From: Volvox africanus
Taxonomy: Eukaryota; Chlorophyta; Chlorophyceae; Chlamydomonadales; Volvocaceae
Length of the DNA: 64,000 nucleotides
Assembly (NCBI GenBank): GCA_030268105.1
Contig: BSDZ01000022.1
Location: forward strand, 1,715,001 to 1,779,000
Direction: 5' to 3'
In this document: positions 12,098 through 23,100 of the stretch, in pieces
How positions within the stretch are numbered: the stretch's first letter is position 1
How the letters are laid out: each line of letters begins with the position of its first letter
Notes under the pieces: generated by a model
Database searches by the model: none
Seen by the model: the letters and a program-made list of their open reading frames with translations, nothing else
Told to the model about the DNA's origin: nothing
Translations under genes and position numbers: made by a program

Positions 12098-13317
12098 GAA
12101 TATCGACTATCTGTTTCTGGGTACTTGGAACCTGGCCTAGAAGCACATCGTCATGTAACCTTTTCAGTCGTCATATTCACTAACCTGTCACATTAACTCT
12201 TTACCATGGCAGGCGCCCCAGGCTATCGCCGCGATGGCTTCTCTCGCCTCAAGTGGTACCTCCCTTCCTGACAAGGCGAAAGACGCGTTCATGACTGCTG
12301 TCAAGTCTGCCGTGGAGACTCTGGGCGGCGGTGGCAACTCCAGCAGCAGTGACACAACAATAAGTGCTGCCGCCCTCAACAGCTTCGTTTCGCAGCTGTG
12401 TCGCCTCCTTGGTGCATCCCTCCCCACCATCACCACCACTAGCAGCAGCAGCACTACTGCTTCCACACCACCTTCTACTGCTGGAAGGCGCGCGCTGTTG
12501 GACTCGCAGTCCGACATCACAACGGCTGCCTGGAGCCGTCTCAAGGACTTACTTGCTGTGTCCGGACGTATCGGCAGCGCACTTGGGCTTCAGGCGGTAC
12601 CTGGGGAGTCTTACCTGGCTGCAGGAGATAACGGGGTCTTCGTGTCCGCTATTGCGATGCCAGCATTTTCCTCCAAGGGTTCTGGCATGAAGGTTGCTGT
12701 TAAGCTCAGCGCAGGACCGAATGCAATTGCGTCGGCCGCCTCTGGCAATAGCACCGGTAGCGCCTCAGCAGGTCGCCGCCGAGTGCTGACCGCATCATCC
12801 AGTGGCACCGATGCTGATGCAGAGCTGGTGCTTGCAGCCGCCGTTGCTGCTGCCGTGTCTGAATACAGCGTCAGCTTGCAGTATTCTCCATCATCGGCAG
12901 CTGCCCTGGCCACGGTGGTTTCATCATCCTTAGCCACCGACATCCTCAGTGGTCTCGTGACCTTGACTTGGAATGCGGGCTCCAGCGCCACTTCCTCGCC
13001 ACCCACACTTGACGGCAGCAGTAGCTACGTCACCCTCAGAATCCCGGCCCCGGGCTACAGCTTGTCTAAATCCGCGGCCTGTGTGCTGTACAATTTTACC
13101 ACGGACACCATGGTCACTAGCAACCTCTCAAGCCTGACAGGCGCCAACCGCACTGCCGTCGCCACGGCGTACGATATATCAACAAGCCGCCTATCGTGCA
13201 ATGTTAGCACTCCAGGCACTTACTTTATCGCTGCCGCTGCTGGCGCTGGGGATACAGCCACGGCACAGAACAAGTACAGCAATCAAGGTGACCTGGCTGA
13301 TGGTAATCACCTCAACC
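12098..13317 (+). repeat. Duplicated 1.22-kb segment, copy A
   Basis: This block matches 34011-35230 at a constant offset of 21,913 bp with no insertion or deletion that I could see and only a handful of substitutions. It includes intron sequence upstream of the exon acceptor, so it is a DNA-level duplication and not a retrocopy. Weak similarity extends about 20 bp further left. Confidence 0.9.
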
Positions 13318-13412
13318 CTAGTACGGGTACAATATGCAGCTCTGGGGACAAAGGTGATGTGGAACGGGTATTTTTGCCAACGTTGCCCAGCAAGCCATTC
13401 GTCCCGGAATGA
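12213..13412 (+). pseudogene. Truncated duplicate of the last exon of the large GH/EGF/REJ gene
   Basis: The frame opening at the acceptor GGCAG|GCG and running through ATG 12234 is the same as exon 44 of the large gene, base for base apart from a few substitutions that I could spot (for example near 12925 and 13109). The copy encodes the GAIN/GPS-like region, but homology stops at 13317, just before the membrane helix. The frame then ends after about 30 unrelated residues at 13412. No upstream exon joins it properly and the membrane anchor is missing, so it is most likely a pseudogene. A translated secreted fragment of up to 392 residues starting at 12234 cannot be excluded. Confidence 0.8.
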
Positions 13413-14037
13413 ATTTCAAGAAACTAATATCGTTACCTCGTATAACCAATCTTATATCATGGGAAATTTTATTAAACTGCTTGCATGGCGTGGGGTTTGC
13501 CTGCCTGACAAATGTAGGTACTTTCTTACGGCGGGAAAGGAGGGCTCGTCGACAAGTTATTACGAAGTTGACGATCCTACGTTGTGTAGGATCGTCAACA
13601 ATATTTGAAGAAGTCTAGGACTGCACGGTGAGCTTTCTTGTGCAGGTCGTTTATTCTCGTTTGGATTACGAAGCCCTATCTGGGTACCGCAACTGCGTCA
13701 ACCAAAGTATGATAAACTTCATTTGCTCGCAAGATTCTTACTTTAAATTAGCTGAGGTATATCAACTTCTTTAAAACAATGAAAATTCATTTTATACTGA
13801 GTATCAACCTGCGCCTATAGATAACGTGTTTATGCATGAAATTTAACCTGTATCCTTGAAGAGTATTCTAAAGATACTTAAAAGCCTTCTTATCGGCAAT
13901 CATGGCATGGAATGTCCTGCCCAAGAAGTGCATCCCAATTAAGTAGCCTTGGTTCACGTCGTGTAACTGATTCGGATCATCTTCAACAGAACTAGTATAT
14001 GGCAGAGTGGATTTGGTTTCCAAGAACAATACTGGAG
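13413..14037 (+). promoter_or_regulatory. Upstream region of the large gene, with a strong hairpin
   Basis: Between the pseudo-exon and the first codon of the large gene there is no supported coding sequence. A perfect inverted repeat with 14-bp arms and a 5-nt loop lies at 13567-13599 and is followed by an AT-rich stretch. The promoter of the large gene should lie here, but I see no convincing TATA box. Confidence 0.35.
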
Positions 14038-14137
14038 ATGTTTGGACGGACACACATGTACCGGCTCTCACTTTTCGCCACCGTCTGGGCCGTCCAATTC
14101 ATAATCAACATGCGCCTAGCATCTTCCGGGCTCACAG
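14038..14137 (+). other. Exon 1: signal peptide
   Basis: Exon 1 encodes MFGRTH followed by MYRLSLFATVWAVQFIINM, a basic start and a hydrophobic core typical of a signal peptide, then a small-residue stretch (ASSG) suited to cleavage. It ends in ACAG|GTAATT and joins exon 2 in phase 1. Translation could start at the second Met (14056) without losing the signal. The ATG at 13999 is also in frame. Confidence 0.6.
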
Positions 14138-17100
14138 GTAATTTCTCTGCAATGGTTGCATCATCGCCCCCATATCCCTTTGCCCAACTCGAATTCGGTC
14201 TCGGAGATTAGCTTAAGGCTTGGCCAGGCCAATCTTAGTGTTGGAGTGAACATTGATATCTTCCTTCCAATCGTTGTAGGCCTTGCCCTTCCCGCATTGG
14301 ACCTATCTCCGCTTCAGTACGGCGGCTCCTGGGCAAGCGCCAACAGTTTGATTTTCACTGACCTCATGAAGGTATCTTGCGAGACTTCCTATGACTATTC
14401 GTTATGGTCGATGCAGTTCACCGCTGATCCATACCCCCTGGACCCGTAAGCCTCATGGCATTCAAAATACTGACATGCTGGAATGTATGCTGCCGCAGCA
14501 CTCTTCTAGTTGGACTTTTTGGTATCGACGGACTACCGAAAACGCCTCCTGGGCCTTATTGGCCTCCACTAACGTGAAGCTACGGCCCGACGGCTACCCG
14601 TCAGGTAGGGTGAGGGGCCTCTCGGTGCCTTATATGGGAAAGACAATCGAGACGTGCCATTCTCAGTTGAGCCAAATGATGATACATAGTTGTAACTATC
14701 CCATTTCCTGATGGATGAATGCAACAGGCCTTAACTCAGGTTCCAACACTTCCATATGGTCTGCCGTTACCACCATCGGGAAGGACGGGGCGTACTATTC
14801 CGCGGGTGCGTGGGTCTGTGGATGTGGGTCAGTTGATGTGGGTCAGTGCATGGGGTAGTGAAGATCTAGGTCACGGATCACATTGGAAAGTGGCATCTGG
14901 AGTGCTTGAAGCGCCCTGTCATGGAATACTGAATCTAGCCCCTTTTGACAAGGGACTCCATCACAAAGCTATCATTCCTTCATGTCAGGTCGTTATGTCG
15001 TGCTGTACGATGGGAATGGCACTGTTGAGCTCGGTGGCGACGCGGGGTGGCCGCCATTGACGTCAGCTCCGGGGCGCATGGTTGTGGACATCACGCCAAG
15101 CACGACAGGTACGGACAACGATTCCAATAAAAATGAGCTTACTTAAGATTAATGTATTACCCAGGAATTCTCAACCCTCTTATTTGTGATGTTGCAAAAT
15201 CTGGAAGAGGTTAAGGTGGCTTGGAGAGTGTACCTGTAGATTAAGGGACCAGCAGCCGTGCTCACGGACCCAACACCCCAGCCAAAATATCGCTTCACCC
15301 ACAACACAGGTTTGACAGTACGGATCACGTCCTCGTTAACCTTGGATCCTGTTGTTAACATTCGCATCGTGCCGTTGGCAAACGAACATGACTGCCAACA
15401 GAATATGTTCCATTCCAAGTTTCTGGCAGTCCTGCAGGTGCGGATGCGTTTGATGCTTACTGTTTGCACGCCTGTTTAGGGATCACCAAGTGGGGACGGA
15501 GAGGGGTCACGCTTGCCAACCTAAGCCTGCGCAGGCCTAGCAACGTGATTGTATGTAGACTGCCACTACATGCGAAAATGACATCGTGATAAATGCCATC
15601 TCAAAATAACAGAATATGAATCTCCCGCAGGGCATCCCATTGCTGCGGTTCTATGCCTGGATGCTTACTTCTGGGGATCCAAGCAGCCCCCGTCTCTCGC
15701 CACGAGACTGGGCTGCCCGGACGACTCCCAAACACAGCTCACAGGTACGTATACCAAGCCGTATTGTTGCTCCGCTCAGCCTCCTTGGTAAGACCAGCAG
15801 GCCTGCAGTAGGTATTCACCAACGAACTGCGGCCTTCTTGCCTCCCTCCCTGCCTAACCGGTCTTCCGGCGCTCTGAAGTGGCCAGTAGCGAATTTTAGA
15901 GGAGGAATGGCCGGGTCGATAGGCACTGGTCCCATCGCTCTTGCCTTGTTCAAGGCAGCAGCTGGCCGATGGACATGGCAAGTCGGCACATGCTTGTTTG
16001 GATAACTGGCGAACCGTGAGTAGCTAACCTGTACAGCGAAGGTATAGTGGCCGACAGTTAGTAGCTGGCGCGCGCCACCAACCCATATCAAAGCCCTTTT
16101 CCCGCCCGTACCCGCACACATTTGGTGCACAGGTTCGCAACTCTGACGGTGTTGCCGTGGAGCACATGGTGCAGCTGGCCAACACTGTGGGGGCCAACAT
16201 GTGGATCAGCCTGCCGCGGGCCGCGAACGAATCCGATCCGTATATTTACGGCATGGTGTCGTACATTGCGGCCAATCTATCGTCCAACTTGACCCTCACG
16301 GTGGAGTACGGGATTGATGGCCCTGGCTGGATCAGCTCCCACTTGTCCAACTCCACGCGACTGATCAGTGACGTTGCCCGGAAGGCCTGGGCGGACGCGG
16401 GTCGGCCTCGCGGCCAACTAAGGGTGGTCATGACTACAAACTGGCAGAGGTATGAACTCTTCAGTGAGGCGCCCGATATGCCACACAGTGTTTTTTCACT
16501 GTAGGAAAGCGTCCCTTGGATAACGGGAACTGAGGCCATTTGGCCCCACGCGGTATCGGGCAGTGCTGTTTGTGCGATGGCGCTGGCCATATAGCGCACA
16601 TCTGTCAACCAACAAACCCGTCGCCTTGATGCTGCTCGCAGTCCGGCAAACACACTAGGCTACGCAGGCTCAAACCTGTCGTACATCGACGCCTACGCGC
16701 TGCCCGGCTCCTTTGGTGGCAATGCGTACTGGGCCTGGGCAGCGAAGCGGCCCAACCCTACATACTGGGGCGACCCGAGCTACTTATCTACACGGTCCTC
16801 TGCTCCGTCACTGGACACTGCTCTTCAGTATTTGAGGTGTGGTCCTGCTGACATAAAAAGCTTTTTCCTTCCTCACACATATCGCTGTAGGTTTGTATAT
16901 CATCGATGGGCAATTTTTCTGGCTTCTGGCAGATATTTGGGGCAGATTTCCTTAGGGTATTACGGAACGCCATCGTCGTTATAATACCTATGTGGCACGC
17001 TTTTGCTTGCTTGGTCACCCAGATCCTCCGTAATTGCGGCCGATGTGGGTTACTACAAGTCGTATCAGTGGCTCAAGAGTCTCGGGCTGGACGTGCTGGC

Positions 17101-20100
17101 ATACTGTTCGGGGCCGGACATGCTTGGGCCATTGTATGGCGCTCGGTCTAACTACGACAGGGCTATCAAGGCTTGTGGCAGCAATACTACTGTGTGGCCG
17201 TGCACCTTCGCCAACCCATATCCGCCCATGGGCTATACGGGTAAGGTGCCGGCCCTTAATTACGAGACATCTTGCCAACTGATGGATATCCATGATTATG
17301 CGTGTCTTGTTCCATTCCATAAAAAATGGGCGTCCCCAGAAAGAAGAAGAAGCCTTGCAAGTAAAAGACGATTGAACGGCTAGAATACTTTGTAGTGCAG
17401 CTAATCAAAGTGTGTGCATTGACCGCAGGTGGCCCCCAGAACACCACCTGGGCTTCAGCGGCCGACTTCAATCTGACCCTGCAGGCTATGGCCGCCAACG
17501 CCTCCAAAGAAGCGGCCATGGAGTCCGTACTACGCCAGGCGCGGATTCATGACAGCCTATACGACATGATGCTGGACTCTCTTTGGCGCTGGCACAACCA
17601 GACCGGCGGAGGCGACATCGTGGTAGACCTCACCCGGACAGCTTCGCCATGTTCAAAGGCGCCCGGCTCCACGACCCGGATCTACGCGCCCGACGAGTGC
17701 AAGGGCACGGCAGACGCTGCGGCACTGGTGGTGTCGAAGCCCACTAGCATGCCCACGTACCGGGCTCTGAAGACATGGCTGGCGGCGGTGGCCGCCAATG
17801 GAACCGCCGCTTCCCCTGGAGCGCTGCCTCGAAGCTCCGCAGACGCACCACCACCGGTGACGCAGCCGCCAGCGTGCTCCCCAACATGTGTGTACGGCAG
17901 CTGCGTCAATGGCTCGTGTGTGTGCTGGGCGGGCGTCAGTGGCGCGAGTTGCGACACGGTGCCGAGCCCCGGATCGGGTAACACGCCATCAGCATGTAAC
18001 CAGCGCGTGGGCATCAACTTAGCAGGGATATCTGATTGGTCTCGAGGCTGGACCTTCGTGGACGTGTTTAAAGCATCACGGGCCTGGATCCCGCAGACGT
18101 TCCTTTCAGGTGCGTCTATACAGTGTTTGTGGGTGCATGTGCGGAGGCGGCACGCATTCTATTATACAGTTATACTGTTTTAGGTCTTTCCGCTTGCTCG
18201 ATTTACTCATTCGCCTTACGGTTCTTACTCGTAATGCCATGCCTTCTGTCTGGACGGACACTGTGATATATCCCTGAAAGACACTATCCGTACATGTTTC
18301 TTTGTCGTCAACGATCCTGCGTCCATATAGCATCTGTGAAAATACGTATATTGCTGGCAATCTTCCGCGTATTCCTCCCTGCTTGTGCGACCACCCTATC
18401 GTCCATCACCCTTCAGCCCCTTACCCTCCGAACGGGCCAGCTTAACAACGCCACTAATCCGGCCATGCCTAGTTTGTCAAAAACGTCTGCTATCGGTGGT
18501 CTGCCTTATGCGTTTCTTCTTCCGTCTGTCTGTAGGTGGGCCCTGGAGCATGGGCGAGCCCATCACCCTGATTAACCGCACCGACGGCCCTGGCGGCCGC
18601 ACCGCTGTGGGCTATCCCGCTGTGCTGACCACTCTCCAAAAGGTGTCAACATTGGTGGAAAGGGACTTGCAAGCTCACGCGCCGGGAGGTGGGTGAGACC
18701 CTGCAGAAGGTCAGAAGGCTTAGGTAAGCCTGATGAAGGGTGCTTTCGTTTAATTCATTGGCATTTCACAACATTCCAAGGGTGTCATTCGTTTCCGGAT
18801 CTAAGACCAGAACAAGTCTTGGCTCTATCTAGGCCCCGTCACATAGTCGCGAGACGATGCTGAAAGCTGCAAGCTGCGTGCAGCTGATGACTATGATAGG
18901 TCTGCTACCGATTACGGAGTTGCAATAGAGGGACTACTCTCCTAGTTCCAACCCCCAATCATTTCCCTACGATTTGTTGCATGGCCTTAACGCCGGTTTA
19001 TGGTCGCTCACAAGGGCTGGACCTCACCCTGCGCGTCGTTAATGATCGGACTATGACCTGTAAACACTTTACTGCACGGCATCTATACGCCCTCGCCAGG
19101 CGTGTACACTATTCTGTATGATGGCAAGGGCTCCCTGGAGTTGGGCATGAGCGACATCAAAGATGTAGCGTACCTGGAGCCCGGCCACATACAAGTGACT
19201 TTTTACCCTTCAACTGACTTCAATAACGGTAAATCGACCATACGCTCGTGAAGACCCGCATACGTGCAAGCACACCCTGTTAGTTTATTATTCAACCTGT
19301 GTTATTTTCGGATTGCCGTTGGGCATGTTTGCTGTACTCGTACCGCATCAACAAACACTAGGTAACGTGGTAACGTATACACATCCTACAAGTCATAGAG
19401 GATAATCTGTGTCTTCACATTGATTACTAGCGTCTCTCCATTTCCCTGGCGCAACAATTTCCGGCTTCAGTCCCTTTGGAATCCTGTCCTCGCCCCGTCA
19501 TCACTAACGCCCGGGGTTTGTTATCACTAGACACCCGGACGTCACCCAGACCCCGTCATGTGCCCCATTCTATCCTTCCTAAGGGCTCCCGCAGCTGGTA
19601 TAGCCATGGATCATGGTAGCCCCCAGCCCGCTAGCCCCCAATGAAGACTAGCTTTACTGCTCCTATCTTCGCTTCTCCCCGTGTGCATCCCCCTCCAGGC
19701 CTATTGGTTCAAATAGAGCGCACTGACCCCCAGGACCCCATCCGCAACATCCGCGTGATTATGCCCGGCTACGAGCAGGCGGCTGTGTGGGGCGACCAGC
19801 CCTTCCACCCCGCCTTCCTGGAGTTCCTGAGGCCCTTTGGAGTACTGAGGTTCATGGACTGGATGCACAGCAACGCGGAAAACCTGCCGAAGGAGTGGGA
19901 CGAGCGGCCCCGGCCGGAGGACATGTGCGTGGCCAGCGCATGGGGGCCGAAGGGCAGTGGCTGGGGCGTGAGGCGGTTTGTTTGGGAAATCCCTTCGAGC
20001 CGCTTGAAATGGCTAACTTCGGTCTCTCATGGGGATGCGTGCATGCGGGTATAGTGCCGTCCTTTCGTAACCAAGATTCCCCTTGATGCCATATGCGACC

Positions 20101-23100
20101 CTCCCCACCACCGTCATCACCTTTCAGCTCCTTCGCCAGCAACCTGGGTGGTGTACCCCTGGAGTACATGATCAAGCTGGCCAACACATTGGGCGCAGAC
20201 CCGTGGTTCAACATGCCGTTCGCGGCCAGTGACGACTTCGTGACCCAGTTTGCCACGGCGGTCCGTGATGCGCTGCGGCCTGACCTGCGAGTGTATGTCG
20301 AGTACGGCAACGAGCTGTGGCACACAGGCTTCCCCGGGGGTCGGTACGCGCAGGCCATGGGGCTGGCCATGAACCTCACCGAGCAGGGAAACAAGTGGTA
20401 CGGTGAGTGGAATGGAGGCGGGGACAGAAGAAGGGTGATGCAAAATTATGCCGAGGCTGTTGCTGGGCTTCTGCTAGCTTCCCGGCGGCGGAAGAGAGCG
20501 GCAGAAGATGCAACCAAACGCCCAACCCGCGATGGAGTACTGTAGCAAAATCAACTCGTATTACATAGTGGCGGCATTGCTCCGTTAGCCTCCTCCCTTG
20601 CAAAGAGAATCTGCTGTCCTGCTTGCATTCGCTAGCACTTGGTGTCCGGATAGAAGACATCATTTCCAATAATTGAACCGCCTCGGTACAATATGTTCAA
20701 ACAATATGTTCACAACGGGGAACTGCAGGTGGTGCCACCAATGAGGCCCGGCTGTGCTTTGTGGGTCAGCGCACCGCCAACATCAGTAAGATTTGGAAGT
20801 CGGTGTGGGCCGGCCGAGCAGCTCAGGTGGTAGTTGTGGTCTCGGGGCAGGCCGTTTGGAATATCACCAGCGACAAACTGCTTTCCTGCGGCAACGCCTC
20901 TGCTGACATTGATGCACTGGCGATCGCGCCATACTTCGGGTCGTACAATGCCACCCGCGACACCAACCTGACCATCTTCATGAACACAACACTGCCGAGC
21001 CAGGTGTGTTATTTCCTTCCCGGTGGCATATGGCTGCTTGTACGGGTGTGCGTGTCTATCTCCGGTTCTGCCGGCATCGCCTTATTCTTTGTCTGGCTGC
21101 GGCGCCTGGGTCTATCATTCTCCTTTCTCACCCGTGGCTAGCATCTTGATAGCAAAGACATTTCCCATCCAGGTCAACAACACAATGGACCAGGTCAAAC
21201 TGCACGCAGCTATTGCCGCCAAGTACGGCAAGTCGCTGCTGGCGTATGAGGCGGGACAAGGGATGACGGGCGACGGGTCCAGTACCGACCTGGCCATACA
21301 GGTAATCCTATGGGCGGGGGCTGGACAGAACAGAACACAAGCGGGGGGGTTCGTAAAGCGAGGAAGGGAGAGAAGTGAGGAGCGAAAACGTCTCCAGTGG
21401 CAAGTACCGGTAGTGATACGTTCAGGGCATTGCTGATGCGCTGCAACAGGCTTGCATTAATTCCTTGGGCTACATGTGTACGATATTACGTTATGCAGCT
21501 TACCATGATGATGGGTAGGTGCATGCGAGGGAGCATAGGTTTTGATATGCGTGGGTTGATAACTGGTTGGTCGCTTTTAGCATCTCTGGGGCTACCTGCA
21601 AATATGATGCTTTCATATGTACTGATTATAGTTTCCGATAGGCTAATCCTTTGCCAGCCTATTTTTCCATTGTCTTCCGCGTCGCCTACAAAACCACAGG
21701 CCAACCGCGATCCCGCCATGACCGGCATCTATACGACCTATATGGCGGGCCTGGCGGCCGCCAACGTCAGTCGTGTAGTACACTTCTCTAGCCTGGTTGC
21801 ATACACCAAGTCTGGAAGTTGGGGCCTTATGGAGGCTCAGGACTGGGACCCCAGCGAGGCACCCAAGTACCAGGTAGGTGCACATTCACGACGCCGTCAC
21901 GGATCTGTGAGCCTGTCGTCTGTATCAGACATACGCTGATATAGCTTCTCTTTTACTGTGCCTGAAACGGAGAGCTTTGTGTGCTGACAGCAATTTGTTT
22001 TTTTAAAAACCGTGCTATCTCTGCATGAGAATCGGCAGTTGGGTTCATCGCGAATGGGCTCACATGTGATTTACGTGTGATTTACGCCTGCAGGGTCTTA
22101 TGTCGTACCTCAACTCCAGCCTCACCTGCGCACTGCCCCCCCCGCCCGACCCGTCCACGTGTCCGGGTCCCGGCTGTAGCGGCAATGGCGTGTGCCTGGC
22201 CAATGGCAGGTGCATGTGCTACACTGGCTTCAGCGGGGATGACTGTAGCAATGTGACCTACGTGGAGGTCTACAACTGCGGATACAAGTAAGTAGTGTCA
22301 GTTTGGGTGCGTTTTTATGTCTCGGTGTGTGCTTGACTGTGAGCAACCGCCGCTGCGCTCCAGTGACGTTTGGTCTGAGCCTCACAGACAAGTGATGTTT
22401 GGTAAAAGCCATTTGCGTAAGGCAGTGTATGTAGGATTATCCGCTTATAGGACGTTTGCGGCTGTATATAGCCGCAGTTTGGAGTGCCATGCCGAAGTGC
22501 CTTGCAGTGCCATGCCCAATTGCCGCAGTGTCGTGCTGCATTGTATGTAGGATTATCCGCTTCCCTGGGCGGTTTGTAAGCCAAAGGCCTTGTGAAGGGG
22601 GAGGTGGCTGTCTGTCAGGATTGCTCAGCCGCGGATGCAGGCCGCGATATTTACCACCGATATGTATTTGTCTGTTGGATTTGCCTAGTTGATTGTTTTT
22701 TGTGACACATGCGTGAGGTGATGTTACCTTATGCTGATGGCAATCGGCTGCAGATGCACGTTTGACCAGGGCTGGTGCAATGTGAGCACTATAAGCAAGA
22801 AGACCCGCACCTGGTCCTGCACCTGCAAGGCCAACATCACCGGCCTCACGTGCAGCATAGTGTCCTGCCCCAACAACTGCAACTGGAATGGTGGGTGGGC
22901 GTGAGGTTTGTCTTGCTGTAGCAGGCAGGGGAGGCTGTGTATTGATGCAGACCGAAACTCGAAGTCGCAAAGCCATCACATATCTTCATTGTTACCTTGT
23001 CGTCATCTAAGGAACCAGCCATGTTGCGCCCTGGCATCTCATATACCACATTTTGGACCTGTCTTCCTGTTGATCTCCTTCACAGGCGAGTGCCTGGACC

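Noticed and set aside
12611..13006. Antisense frame (131 codons) over the duplicated exon, also at 34524-34919
   Set aside because: It is a shadow of the coding strand caused by GC-rich third positions; it has no motif of its own.
12234..13412. A 392-residue plus-strand frame as an independent gene
   Set aside because: It is a copy of an internal exon with its acceptor still in place, has no proper upstream exons, lacks the membrane helix and ends in unrelated codons.
17241..17383. Continuation of exon 10 with LNYETS as a catalytic Glu of module 1
   Set aside because: The strong GTAAGG donor at 17241 joins in phase to 17429, while reading through needs a weak donor. The better alignment places Cys (17105) at the nucleophile position.
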